Source: Actinomycetota bacterium
Lineage (GTDB): Bacteria > Actinomycetota > Thermoleophilia > Gaiellales > Gaiellaceae
DNA: 64,000 nt
NCBI GenBank assembly: GCA_005884005.1
Contig: VAWI01000012.1
Location: 444 to 64,443, forward strand
Direction: 5' to 3'
The position numbers were made by a program, and so were the translations under genes. The notes beneath the pieces were generated by a model that saw nothing but the letters and a program-made list of their open reading frames with translations, was not told the origin of the DNA and searched no databases. Shown here in pieces: positions 42,596-51,033 of the stretch. Position 1 is the stretch's first letter, and each line of letters opens with the position of its first letter.

Positions 42596-42684
42596 GGAGA
42601 GGTGTCCGAGTGGCCTAAGGAGCGCGACTGGAAATCGCGTATGGGCCGAAAGGTCCATCGCGGGTTCAAATCCCGCCCTCTCCG
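42596..42684 (+). tRNA. tRNA-Ser (anticodon GGA)
   Basis: 89 nt. Acceptor GGAGAGG/CCTCTCC, discriminator G, D arm TCCGAGTGGCCTAAGGA, anticodon stem-loop GCGAC? form GCGCGACTGGAAATCGCGT with GGA, variable arm GGGCCGAAAGGTCC, T arm GCGGG/CCCGC. Reads UCC/UCU. TACTCT at 42579-42584 is a plausible -10. Confidence 0.94.
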
Positions 42685-42692
42685 CCTCGGTC

Positions 42693-42715
42693 GAAGGCCC
42701 GCCACGCGGGCCTTC
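42693..42715 (+). terminator. Terminator after tRNA-Ser(GGA)
   Basis: GAAGGCCCGC-CAC-GCGGGCCTTC hairpin followed by TTC, starting nine bases after the tRNA. The convergent cupredoxin gene ends just beyond it, so it may serve both. Confidence 0.7.
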
Positions 42716-42719
42716 TTCG

Positions 42720-43352
42720 CTACGAGACCTTGAGCTTCACGTCCATGCCGGCTTGCTTGTGGCCGGTGACGCTGCAATAGACGTCGTAGGTGCCGCTCTT
42801 CAGGTCGACGGTGAGCTTTGCCGTCTTCCCGGGGCCGATGACCGGCGTTTTCTCATTGCTGACCCCGGGCCCGTTGAAAACCAGGTCGTGGGCGATGGCC
42901 CCCTTGTTCATCAGATCAAAGGTGTAGCTCCCGGTCGAGAGGGTCGTGCTCGGGAGCTCGATCTTGAACTCGACCTCTGTGACGGGGACGCTCTTGGGCG
43001 CCGTCGGCGCAGTGGTCGGCGGAGAGGTGGACGGCGCGGTGGTCGTGCTCACCGTCGTCGAGGGAGTCGTGGTCGGCAGTGTTGTCTGAGTCGGTGTGGC
43101 GGTCGACGTAGCCGTCGATTCTGCCGCGGCGTGACTCTCGCTCGGCTCTCGTCCGAAGAAGAAGACGGCGAACATCATGCCCACGAAGAGCGCCACCGAC
43201 ACCGTCAGGAAGGCCGGCAGTCCCCGCTTCCCAGGGTAGTCCGGCCGCAGCGCCGGGATCAGGAAGGCCGAAACCAGCGCGAAAACCACAAACGCGAGGC
43301 CGACGAGCCCGAGCCCAACCTTGTGGCCCGTCGAGAGAGCCGCGATCAGCAC
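42720..43352 (-). CDS. Membrane-anchored cupredoxin
   Basis: 210 residues from GTG 43352. Two N-terminal helices (VGLGLVGLAFVVFALVSAFLI and FLTVSVALFVGMMFAVFFF), a long Thr/Ser/Pro linker that is probably extended or glycosylated, then a plastocyanin-like beta-sandwich with a type 1 copper site: His in AIAHDLVF, Cys, His and Met in YCSVTGHKQAGM. It would carry single electrons outside the membrane, possibly to or from an oxidase. Upstream lies the micro-ORF and class I repeat. Confidence 0.88.
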   Translation of the reverse strand: MLIAALSTGHKVGLGLVGLAFVVFALVSAFLIPALRPDYPGKRGLPAFLTVSVALFVGMMFAVFFFGREPSESHAAAESTATSTATPTQTTLPTTTPSTTVSTTTAPSTSPPTTAPTAPKSVPVTEVEFKIELPSTTLSTGSYTFDLMNKGAIAHDLVFNGPGVSNEKTPVIGPGKTAKLTVDLKSGTYDVYCSVTGHKQAGMDVKLKVS

Positions 43353-43462
43353 GCGGCGGAAATTACCGCATCGGAGCAGCCGGCTCGCCGGTGGCCACCG
43401 GCCAGAACGAGGGATTACGCGATCGACGAAGCGCGCCGACGAAGAGAAAGCGTTTTCGTGCA

Positions 43463-43561
43463 ATGCGGCAACGAAAGGCGGCATCAATGTCTGCGGAACA
43501 GCTCAAGCGCAAGCTGCGGAATTTTCCGGCAGCGAAGCTCTCAGAACGTCTCGCCGCGTAA
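43463..43561 (+). CDS. Micro-ORF, 24 or 32 residues, basic amphipathic peptide
   Basis: ATG 43463 (32 codons) or ATG 43487 (24 codons, AAAGGCGG nearby). The shorter form reads MSAEQLKRKLRNFPAAKLSE then RLAA. Its last 11 codons and stop are repeated in the two following tandem units, and the single change in the third copy's codons is synonymous (GAA to GAG). A terminator hairpin follows the stop. Suggestive of a translated peptide but not proof. Confidence 0.4.
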   Translation: MRQRKAASMSAEQLKRKLRNFPAAKLSERLAA

Positions 43562-43835
43562 TTGCGGCACCGGGTCTAGCGGAGCGACGGGCGAAGCCCG
43601 CCGCTCCTTTCTGGTCGGCGCCGCAAGCGGCGCCTTGGCGGCAGCGAAGCTCTCAGAACGTCTCGCCGCGTAATTGCGGCACCGGGTCTAGCGGAGCGAC
43701 GGGCGAAGCCCGCCGCTCCTTTCTGGTCGGCGCCGCAAGCGGCGCCTTGGCGGCAGCGAAGCTCTCAGAGCGTCTCGCCGCGTAACGCGGCACAGGTTTT
43801 AGCGGAGCGGTGAGCGAAGCTCGCCGCTCCTTTCG
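43528..43835 (+). repeat. Three tandem 112-bp units, class I gene-end repeat with terminators
   Basis: Units start at 43528, 43640 and 43752. Units 1 and 2 are identical: 85 bp holding the micro-ORF 3' end and a GGAGCG-CGGGC-GAA-GCCCG-CGCTCC hairpin with TTTCT (terminator), then the 26-bp module GGTC-GGCGCCGCAAGCGGCGCC-TTGG. Unit 3 lacks the module and is diverged, yet its terminator stem keeps pairing through matched changes on both arms. Confidence 0.95.
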
Positions 43836-43883
43836 TTTCGTTGCGTAGTCCGGCCAGATGCTCTAGCTTCCGGCACCGGGGCC

Positions 43884-44495
43884 ATGAGCGAGCTTGAACA
43901 GCAAGGAGCAACGGACAAGTCCAGGACGGATGATGCCCCTGTTCTTGACGCTGACCGAGCTTCGGAGTCCGGCGCCGTTGGCGAGCATGTTTCAGCAATC
44001 CTGCGCGCTGCCGAGGAGGCCGCCGAGCAGATCCGTGCGGACGCACGAGAGCTCGCGAACCGGTTGCTCGACGAAGCCCGTGAATCCGCCGGGGTGAAGA
44101 TTGCGGAGCTGACGGCTGAGGCCGAGCGGTCACGCCGGGAAGCAGACGACTACGCGCGCGATATGCGGATGGCAGTCGAGGCCTACGCGAAGAAGCACCG
44201 CCAGGAGGCGGAGGAAGCCGCGCGACGGCTGCTGGACGAGGCGGAGGCGCGCGCGAGCTCCGTCCTGGAGTCGGCCCAGGAAGGAGCCCGGCGGATCGAG
44301 GAAGGCGCCAAGCGACACCAGGAGACCCTGCGGGCCGAGACCCAACGGTTGGAGGAGCGCCGACGCGAGGTGCTCGACGGCGTTCGCGAACTGATGGCGG
44401 TCCTCGGAGAGCTCGTCGAGGACGCGAAAGCAAAGCCCCGCGAGCTCGACGCCGCGTTGGCGGACCGCCGACTGCTAGGCCGGCGCCGAACCTAA
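43884..44495 (+). CDS. Coiled-coil protein, DivIVA/F0-b-like
   Basis: 203 residues. After an acidic, flexible start (1-30) the protein is one long helix: AILRAAEEAAEQIRADARELANRLLDEARE, then repeated EAxxxARRxLDEAEARA units with eleven-residue (hendecad) spacing as in ATP-synthase b and DivIVA-like proteins. No membrane segment. The stop overlaps the convergent lytic transglycosylase gene by four bases. A cell-pole or division role is possible but not shown. Confidence 0.7.
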   Translation: MSELEQQGATDKSRTDDAPVLDADRASESGAVGEHVSAILRAAEEAAEQIRADARELANRLLDEARESAGVKIAELTAEAERSRREADDYARDMRMAVEAYAKKHRQEAEEAARRLLDEAEARASSVLESAQEGARRIEEGAKRHQETLRAETQRLEERRREVLDGVRELMAVLGELVEDAKAKPRELDAALADRRLLGRRRT

Positions 44496-45127
44496 CAAGC
44501 GGCGAGGCCGGCCGCGCGAGCCTCGATGTTCTTGGCGTAACGCAGGGTTCCGAGCGAGGGCGCGCCGCCGAGCTTCTCAACAGCCGTCGGCCCGGCGTTG
44601 TAGGCGGCCAGCGCAAGCTCCAGGTTGCCGTCGAAACGGCTCAAAAGCTGCCTGAGATAGCGGGCGCCCGCAACGATGTTCGCTCGCGGGTCAGCCGGCG
44701 CCGTCGTCAGCGCTCTCGCCGTCCGCGGCATGAGCTGAAGCATGCCTCGCGCGCCCGCTCCGGAGACAGCCTGGGGATTCATCCGCGACTCCTCCCACGC
44801 GACAGCTGCAAGCAGCGAGACCGGCAGGCCCGTTCCGCGGGACGCCTTGCGGAAGGCGTCCACGTAGGCCGCCGGGATTCCGCACGTCGCGCGGACTGAC
44901 CGAGCCTGCTTCGAGGCCGTTGATTTTGCCGGAGCGTTCTCGACCAGTCGCGACCCTTCGGTGGCAAAGCCAAGCAACATGATCGCGAGGACGACGGCGC
45001 GAACGGTCCGCCAGTCGAGCGCGGAGCGCCTTGCTGGGTCGGAGCGTCGAGCGGCAGCACGGCGGCGGGACCGCGCGAAGAGGAGGTCCATTTCAGCAAG
45101 GTTCGACCAGGACGTCCGGGCATCCAC
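44492..45127 (-). CDS. Lytic transglycosylase (SLT domain)
   Basis: 211 residues from GTG 45127; ATG 45091 is an alternative. A basic cytoplasmic start, one membrane helix (TVRAVVLAIMLLGFATEG), and a lysozyme-like SLT domain: AVAWEESRMNPQAVSGAGARGMLQLMP with the catalytic Glu in WEES, and NLELALAAYNAGPTAVEKLGG. It cleaves glycan strands of peptidoglycan outside the membrane. Next to the coiled-coil gene. Confidence 0.92.
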   Translation of the reverse strand: MDARTSWSNLAEMDLLFARSRRRAAARRSDPARRSALDWRTVRAVVLAIMLLGFATEGSRLVENAPAKSTASKQARSVRATCGIPAAYVDAFRKASRGTGLPVSLLAAVAWEESRMNPQAVSGAGARGMLQLMPRTARALTTAPADPRANIVAGARYLRQLLSRFDGNLELALAAYNAGPTAVEKLGGAPSLGTLRYAKNIEARAAGLAAC

Positions 45128-45207
45128 GAGCGCCGATCCTACCCCCTGCTCGGCGTAGAAAACCGTCGCGAAAAGGATCCTGGCGAACAGTTACTAGATG
45201 GCGCGGG

Positions 45208-46653
45208 CTATGCGCGCTGAAGGTATGCGCAGGGTCGCCCGTTGCGCGGCAGTCGAACGACCTTCGTGACCGTGAACCGTCCCTCTTCCTCGGGCACGTC
45301 GACGGCGTGGCCGATACTCGGCAAAGCGCCGACGCGGTCGAGCAGGACGTAACCAGCGGTCGTCGGCACGCACAGCAGGTAGTGCTCGGTCTGCACCGGC
45401 CCGGAGGTGGTCGCCGTTGGCTGTTCCTCCGGCCAGACGTGCACCTGCACCTCGTTCCGGGACCTTTCCTTCTCCAGTTGCTCGCGGAGCTTGGCGAGCT
45501 CCAGTTCTTGGGCTTCGATCCTGGTGCGGAGGGACTCGATCAGCTCGTCGCGGTCGTCGGGCGCAGCCGCGACCGGTTGCTCGGGTTCGGGCTGCGGCTC
45601 GGGTTCGGGCTCGGGCTCGGGCTGCGGCTCGGGTTCGGGCACCGGAGGTGCTTCCTGCACCGGTTCGGCAGCCGGGGGGCGAAGCTCGACTGGCTCCGGA
45701 ACTGGCTCTCTGGCCTCGGCGAGGGGCGTCGGCTCTGGCGAGATCTCGGGCTCACGCGGGGGTGGCTGAGCTTCCTGGGCCGGCTCCGGCGCCGGAGGCC
45801 GGAGCTCGACAGGCTCGGGCAGGGGCTCATTTGCCTCGGCAGGCGGCGTCGGTTCGGGCTCGGGCGGCGAGACGTCGGCCGTGAAGGAGATCTGCTGGAC
45901 TGGCTCCAGGGCCGAGGGACGAAGCTCGACAGGTTCAGGCGTGGGTTCTGCAATTTCAGCGGGCGGCGCCGGCTCGAATACGGGCTCGGGTTCCGGCGTG
46001 GGCGGAGGGGGCGCTTGCGCGGAAGGCTCAGGAGGCGGAGGAGTCGCAAGCGGCGAGATCGCAGCGGGAGGGGACGCCGGCTCCGTTGGCTCCTCGAGGG
46101 CGGGCGTCGGCGTTTCCGCCCGGTGGAGCAGCGGCGGCGGCTCCGCGGGTAGCTCGGATTGAGGCGGCGGCTCCTCAGGTGCGGTCGGCTGGGGCGGCTC
46201 CTGCTGGGCGGGGGTCGGCGCAGCCGGAGCCTGCGGCTGGGCCGGCTCCTTGTGCAATGGCGTCGGCTCCGTCGGCTCGGCTCCCTCCCCCTCGTCCGCA
46301 GCAGCGGGCGTAACGAAGGGCTCGGCCGTCCGGAGCTGGGGGATCGCCGCCGCGTCGGGTGGCCGAAGCGGCGAGACCGGGGTTCCCCCTTCTGCGGCGG
46401 CGCGCCTCGCGACGATGCCGCCGAGCCCGCTTGCGAAGCCGTACTCCGTCTTCAGCACGCCGCCATGCTGCTCTGCGAGCGCGTTTGCGAGCGCAGGGCC
46501 CGAGATGAACCCGCGCTGCACGATGATCTCGCCCAGGCGGCGGCCGGTTCGCGCCTGCTCCTCGAGAGCTTGAGCAAGCTGCTGCTCGCTGAGGAGGCCG
46601 GCAGCGACCAGGATCCTGCCGAGCTGAGGTGCTGGAAGTTGCGCCGCGTCCAC
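45208..46653 (-). CDS. MshEN-domain protein with long Pro/Glu region
   Basis: 481 residues from GTG 46653. Residues 8-65 (LGRILVAAGLLSEQQLAQALEEQARTGRRLGEIIVQRGFISGPALANALAEQHG) form an MshEN/GspE N-terminal-like domain; in type II secretion and pilus ATPases this domain can bind c-di-GMP. The ATPase is absent. A roughly 280-residue Pro/Glu-rich linker contains three copies of a unit around PEPVELRPPAPEPVQE. A short coiled coil (about 370-400) and a C-terminal beta domain (HYLLCVPTTAGYVLLDRVGALPSIGHAVDV) follow. A second MshEN protein lies at 62212. Confidence 0.75.
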   Translation of the reverse strand: MDAAQLPAPQLGRILVAAGLLSEQQLAQALEEQARTGRRLGEIIVQRGFISGPALANALAEQHGGVLKTEYGFASGLGGIVARRAAAEGGTPVSPLRPPDAAAIPQLRTAEPFVTPAAADEGEGAEPTEPTPLHKEPAQPQAPAAPTPAQQEPPQPTAPEEPPPQSELPAEPPPLLHRAETPTPALEEPTEPASPPAAISPLATPPPPEPSAQAPPPPTPEPEPVFEPAPPAEIAEPTPEPVELRPSALEPVQQISFTADVSPPEPEPTPPAEANEPLPEPVELRPPAPEPAQEAQPPPREPEISPEPTPLAEAREPVPEPVELRPPAAEPVQEAPPVPEPEPQPEPEPEPEPQPEPEQPVAAAPDDRDELIESLRTRIEAQELELAKLREQLEKERSRNEVQVHVWPEEQPTATTSGPVQTEHYLLCVPTTAGYVLLDRVGALPSIGHAVDVPEEEGRFTVTKVVRLPRNGRPCAYLQRA

Positions 46654-46728
46654 GATTCTAGTATCGGCTTGGCCGTTCGATTCGTGAGAGCAATTGGCGG
46701 CGTCCGGGCCGGTGTCGAAACTCGGCCG

Positions 46729-47094
46729 ATGATCACCGAGGAGATTCGACGCTTGTCAACATGGGGCGAGCGTCACCGCCGCCTCTTGGCCCGTCTTACT
46801 CTTGCCCTCGGAGTGACGCTGGTCGTGGACGTGATCTGCGCTGTGCTGGTGTGGTATTTCGAGCACGGCGTCAAGGGCGGCGACATCTACGGCTTCGGCG
46901 ACGCAGTCTTCTTCTCCACCGTCCAGCTGCTGACGGTCTCGTCGCAGATCAAGAATCCGCTGACGGTCGGCGGTCGGTTCGTCGACGTCTTCCTCGAGAT
47001 CTGGGCGCTCTTCGTCGTCACAGCGATCGCCGGCTCGTTCGCGGCGTTCTTCGGATCCGCGGACAGTGTCTTAAGATCGAGCGCTCACAAATAA
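46729..47094 (+). CDS. Two-helix ion-channel-like protein
   Basis: 121 residues from ATG 46729. An outer helix (LTLALGVTLVVDVICAVLVWYF), pore-loop region FGDAVFFSTVQLLTVSSQI and an inner helix (FLEIWALFVVTAIAGSFAAFF) match the Ion_trans_2 layout. The selectivity filter is TVSSQ rather than the potassium TVGYG, so selectivity is uncertain. It lies 21 bp before the ydeI-like gene and may be cotranscribed. Confidence 0.75.
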   Translation: MITEEIRRLSTWGERHRRLLARLTLALGVTLVVDVICAVLVWYFEHGVKGGDIYGFGDAVFFSTVQLLTVSSQIKNPLTVGGRFVDVFLEIWALFVVTAIAGSFAAFFGSADSVLRSSAHK

Positions 47095-47115
47095 AGGCTG
47101 TCAGGCTCTCGGGTA

Positions 47116-47715
47116 ATGCCCGACGAGCTGCCGGAGCTGATCGTGAGCGATGCCGCCGCCTGGCGAGCGTGGCTCCGCGAAAACCACGCCGACCCGGCCG
47201 GCGTCTGGTTGGTGCTTGCCAAGAAAGGCACGGAAGAACCGACCAGCCTCACCTACGACCAGGCGCTCGAGGAGGCGCTTTGCCACGGCTGGATCGACGG
47301 CCAAGCCCGGCGTCGCGACGAGGCCACCTACCGCCAGCGCTTCACTCCCCGCCGAAAACGCAGCGCCTGGTCGAAGCGAAACACCGGCATCGCCGAACGC
47401 CTACGAGCCGAAGGGCGGATGCATCCAGCCGGACATGCGGAGGTGGAGCGAGCAAAGGCCGACGGCCGCTGGGAAGCCGCGTACGCGGGACCGGCAAGCA
47501 TCGAGGTTCCGCCCGACCTCGCCGAGGCGCTCGCCGCCGACCCGAAGGCACTTGCGATGTTCGACACCCTCAACAGCCAGAACCGCTACGCAATCCTCTA
47601 TCGGATCGCTACCGCCAAACGTGCAGATATCCGCGCCCGCCGGATCGAGCAGTTCGTCGCGATGCTCGCCCGCGGCGAGACCGTCCATCCGCAGAAAAGC
47701 ACCCAGCCGGGATGA
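47116..47715 (+). CDS. YdeI/OmdA-family protein
   Basis: 199 residues. SDAAAWRAWLRENHADPAGVWLVLAKKGT, YDQALEEALCHGWIDGQARRRDEATYRQRFTPRRKRSAWSKRN is the diagnostic start of the YdeI/OmpD-associated family, followed by the helical C-terminus. Members are linked to antimicrobial peptide or bacteriocin tolerance but the mechanism is unknown. Cytoplasmic, no signal peptide. Confidence 0.9.
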   Translation: MPDELPELIVSDAAAWRAWLRENHADPAGVWLVLAKKGTEEPTSLTYDQALEEALCHGWIDGQARRRDEATYRQRFTPRRKRSAWSKRNTGIAERLRAEGRMHPAGHAEVERAKADGRWEAAYAGPASIEVPPDLAEALAADPKALAMFDTLNSQNRYAILYRIATAKRADIRARRIEQFVAMLARGETVHPQKSTQPG

Positions 47716-47797
47716 ACGGGCGGCGCGGTTGAGAGCAGTGCGCCCTCCGTCCACATCGGCGACGATTAGACGTCGGGTCTACAAAAGGGGGGCTGGC

Positions 47798-48109
47798 ATG
47801 TATCGGCAACGGATTCGTCAACAAATTCTCTACGGAGAGTTCCGTGAATACATGGAGATCGCGGAGGAGGTCATCGCGCTTCGACAGAAGCTCGGGCTCG
47901 CAGCGCCGACTCTGTGGGCGCCTACGTTCGGCACGGCCAACGAGGTCGTATGGGAAATCAACTACCCGGATCTCGCAACCTACCAGCGCGAGAACGAAGC
48001 GTTCTACTCAGACGCCGACGTGATGAAGCAATGGCGTCGGCTCTGGCAGCATGCGGTACAGGGTTCCATAAAGGATGAGCTGCTGGAGGAAGCGCCGCAC
48101 ATCGCCTAG
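47798..48109 (+). CDS. NIPSNAP/ABM-like small protein
   Basis: 103 residues from ATG 47798, after a G-rich AAAAGGGGGG stretch. YRQRIRQQILYGEFREYMEIAEEVIALRQKLGLAAPTLWAPTFGTANEVVWEINYPDLATYQRENEAFYSD has the ferredoxin-like dimer pattern of NIPSNAP-type proteins. No active site can be assigned. Single gene. Confidence 0.68.
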   Translation: MYRQRIRQQILYGEFREYMEIAEEVIALRQKLGLAAPTLWAPTFGTANEVVWEINYPDLATYQRENEAFYSDADVMKQWRRLWQHAVQGSIKDELLEEAPHIA

Positions 48110-48220
48110 CGCACTGTCTGTGTAGGGGTGGCGAGCCCCGGCGTCTCCAACCGGGCTTCGAGTTCCGTTTTCGAGCAGAAATATCGGGCACGACCACGAC
48201 GAAACCAGGAAGGGGATCCG

Positions 48221-48745
48221 ATGAAAGCTGCGCTTCGCGCCTCGCTCGCCACCCTGGTCGCGGTTGCCGCACTTGTGGCTCCCTCGGCCGCGGCGGCGGC
48301 ACCCACCTCGATCAGCTTCACGATCGTCGGCTACGAGTACGCCTTCACCTCGACCGCCGGTTCTTTTGCCGGCCGCGCAAGCGGCAATGCGGGCGAGGCC
48401 GCTGTCTGGAACGCCTATGTCGAGCATGATCGGCTCGGCTCGAACCCGACCTACGTCAACGGTGGCTCGTTCGGCATGGCGACGACCAGCCCGAGTGGTG
48501 CGCTCGATTTCATCAGGGGAACGTTCGCCCACCACGGCGGCACGATCACGACGCTGAACGCGGGTGCGAACTGCACCAATCAGCAGTACCGCGTGAGCGA
48601 CACGTTGCAGAACGTCGGGACAAGCACGACGTCGGGCGGCTCGGGCAGCTTCGCGGTCACGCTGACGCACTATCGCTACTCGCTGTTTGGGCACTGCGTG
48701 ATCTACAAGGCACGGGTGTACGGAACCATCAGCTTCAGCTACTGA
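48221..48745 (+). CDS. Secreted protein of unknown function
   Basis: 174 residues from ATG 48221, preceded by GGAAGGGGA. Signal peptide (ALRASLATLVAVAALVAPSAAAAA), then a beta-rich mature domain with FTIVGYEYAFTSTAGSFAGRASG and two cysteines. Similar short secreted proteins occur in actinobacteria without known role. Confidence 0.7.
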   Translation: MKAALRASLATLVAVAALVAPSAAAAAPTSISFTIVGYEYAFTSTAGSFAGRASGNAGEAAVWNAYVEHDRLGSNPTYVNGGSFGMATTSPSGALDFIRGTFAHHGGTITTLNAGANCTNQQYRVSDTLQNVGTSTTSGGSGSFAVTLTHYRYSLFGHCVIYKARVYGTISFSY

Positions 48746-48805
48746 GAACGAAGGCACGTACGGCGTCAGCTAGTTCGACGGACAGGCAAAAGAAGGAGGC
48801 TACGG

Positions 48806-49012
48806 ATGCCCGCGAAGGTCCAGTTCACTTCGGGAGAGTCGATGACGCTGGCAGAGAATCTCGACCAAGTGAACCAACAACTCGGCACTCAGACCGCCGG
48901 ATTGTTCAATCGCGTCGAGGGTGACAATCACACGCGCGTTACCGTCTTCGCCTCTGCCATTTCGTACGTCCAGGAGATGCCCGACGAGGACATTGGGGGT
49001 GGGCTTCTCTAA
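48806..49012 (+). CDS. Small acidic hypothetical protein (68 aa)
   Basis: ATG 48806 follows AAGAAGGAGG at good spacing. VQFTSGESMTLAENLDQVNQQLGTQTAGLFNRVEGDNHTRVTVFASAISYVQEM reads as a small beta-alpha fold, perhaps a binding protein. No family recognised. Confidence 0.6.
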   Translation: MPAKVQFTSGESMTLAENLDQVNQQLGTQTAGLFNRVEGDNHTRVTVFASAISYVQEMPDEDIGGGLL

Positions 49013-49137
49013 CGACTACCAGGGTCACGCGCCCGTTTCGCGGCGAGTCGGCCCCCCGGAGGGTCTGGTCTGCCCGAACGTTTGGGGGGTTCGCGGGCCC
49101 GGCGCGACCGCGTAGAGTCGCGCCGCGACGTCGCCGC

Positions 49138-49407
49138 TTGAACCCTAAGCGCGCAGCGCCTGCGGTTCACACAGACACGAGTTATCCACAGTTTCCACAG
49201 AGAAGTGGGGAGTGCTTTCTGGACCCCAAGCAAGAGCCTGAAAGGCCGCCTGCGCCCGCGCCTGAGTCCGAGCCTCCGGGCGAGTTTGTCTCTGAAGACC
49301 TGCGCGCCGACTGCGCCCGCTTCCTCGAGGAGCTACGGGCGCAGATCGAGGGGCGCGCCGATCTGCCACCACGGAGTACAGGGTGGGTGCCGGGCCGCCC
49401 GGAGTGA
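49138..49407 (+). CDS. Doubtful small Pro/Glu-rich protein
   Basis: 89 residues from TTG 49138. The end FVSEDLRADCARFLEELRAQIEGRADLPP looks helical and protein-like, the first 45 residues do not, and the start region contains a DnaA-box-like sequence. The real start may be internal and non-ATG. Confidence 0.3.
   Translation: MNPKRAAPAVHTDTSYPQFPQRSGECFLDPKQEPERPPAPAPESEPPGEFVSEDLRADCARFLEELRAQIEGRADLPPRSTGWVPGRPE
49182..49190 (+). promoter_or_regulatory. Perfect DnaA box (TTATCCACA)
   Basis: TTATCCACA followed by GTTTCCACAG, a perfect and a degenerate DnaA box. A single pair is not an origin; it could regulate the following small gene or titrate DnaA. Confidence 0.4.
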
Positions 49408-49500
49408 CCGCGTCTCCCCAGCGGGTAGGCGCCGCACGAGCATTCCCGACGCCGTTGGTACGCCGACCCCCGTAATCATCCGGATTTGACGTAGCCAACC

Positions 49501-49540
49501 GCTTTGAATGGGCCGAACCGAACTTGGCAGTGCGCAAACC
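49501..49540 (+). repeat. Direct repeat left of the FG-GAP pseudogene
   Basis: GCTTTGAATGGGC...GAACTTGGCAGTGCGCAAACC. A near copy, with small indels, is at 51155-51192 in the same orientation, on the other side of the decayed gene. Between 49408 and 49707 no gene is seen. Confidence 0.7.
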
Positions 49541-49707
49541 ACGCGTCGTTCGTGGTCCGTCCGTTGAAGCTTAAGCTCTAATGACCTGGCCGCGAAGGGC
49601 GGTCAGACCAGGATGAACACACGGTTCTGAGTACGGAGACCGAGCAGGGTCAACGATTATCGTCCGCCGGCCTGAGCGCGGCCGAACCCGTGATCCCGGC
49701 GCATCAG

Positions 49708-51033
49708 TCAGATTCCGCCGCGGCTGACGACGAGGTTTACTCGGGCGCGGGAGGGCCGGCGCGCGCCCGGCCGCGGGTTTTGGGCAATCACGTTTCCCCT
49801 TTACGCATGCGAGCGCGCGCGGCGGATGCTGCCGATTGAGCAGTGTCGATCTCGGATCGCCGTCTTCGCCTTGGCGAGCGGCTTGCCCGTCACTTTCGGG
49901 ACGACGCAGGCGGCGGGGTTGGGCGCACCGGAGCTATTCAGCAGGACCCGCGACGGTGTTCGATCCAGCGTCGGCGACCGCAAGGTCCGGCTTGCCGTCT
50001 CCGTTCAGATCCCCGGCGGCGATGCCGTGCGGTGTGGTGTTCGCCCCGACACCCAGCTGAACCTGGCTCTGAAAGGTGCCGTCGCCCCTACCTGCGAGGA
50101 GCGAGATCGAGTTCGACTGGAAGTTCGCGACGAGCAGATCGCCCGTACTGTCGCCGTTCACGTCCGCAACCGCGACAAACTGGGGGCTTCCGCCGGCCGC
50201 GTAGCTGGTCGATGCCGCGAATACGCCGCCACCGATTCCCAGCGAGGTCGAGACCGCCCCCTGCCCGTGGAGCGCGGCGACCACATCGAGCTTGCCGTCA
50301 CGGTTGAGGTCGGCGACGGCCACCGATTGCGGTGGGCCTGGCAGCACATGGAGGACGGGTGTGCCGAAGCTGCCGCCACCGTTGCCCGGCAAGACCGCGA
50401 AGGCTTGCCCGCCGTAGTCGGCAGTGACGAGGTCGGGCTTGCCATCTCCGTTGAGATCGCCGACGGCTACCGAGATCGGGTTGTTCGGCACCGCGTACGC
50501 GACTGCGGCCGACAGAGCACCCGTGCCGTTGCCGAGCAGAACCGAGACGTCGCTCGAGTTCAGGTTGGCGGTGATGACGTCGAGCCTGGCGTCGCCGTTG
50601 AGGTCGGCGAGCGCGACGATCTGCGGGCTCTGCCCGACCGGCGTCGACGTCGCGGCTGCGAACGTGCCGTCGCCCTTGCCGACGAGGACGGAGACACTAT
50701 TCGCGTCGGAGTTCGCCGTTACCGCGTCGAGCTTCCCGTCGCCGTTCAGGTCTCCCAATGCGACCGCTGCTGAAAGCTCGCTGTCGGGTATGGAGCGGGC
50801 GGCCCGCCTCCCCCGCTGCCGTTTCCGAGCAAGACCGTGAGGTCGTTCGAGTCCGAGTTCGCCGTGACGAGATCGAGATGCCCGTCGCCGTTCAGGTCCG
50901 CGGCCGCAACCGAGGATGGCCCGCGGCCCCCAGGAAAGAATTTGGGGTGCGCGAATGAGATCGGGCTACTGGTTGCAGCCGCAGCGGTTGAAACCGCGAC
51001 CACGACCGACGCAGCCGCTAGGGCGAGGCCCAT
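49708..51033 (-). pseudogene. Secreted FG-GAP/VCBS repeat protein with PASTA domain, frame-broken
   Basis: Three frames together give one protein. 50746-51033 encodes a signal peptide (LALAAASVVVAVSTAAAA) and the first FG-GAP repeat; near 50755 the frame shifts and 49934-50745 continues with five to six GDLNGDGKPDLVTAD-type repeats; near 49940 it shifts again into LLNSSGAPNPAACVVPKVTGKPLAKAKTAI, a PASTA domain; an in-frame TAA near 49805 then interrupts VIAQNPRPG...RVNLVVSRGG, whose natural stop is at 49708. The PASTA end resembles that of the 33464 protein. Either a decayed gene or several sequencing errors. Confidence 0.75.

Noticed and set aside
49138-49240. Replication origin
   Set aside because: One perfect and one weak DnaA box only, no AT-rich unwinding region and no dnaA or dnaN nearby.
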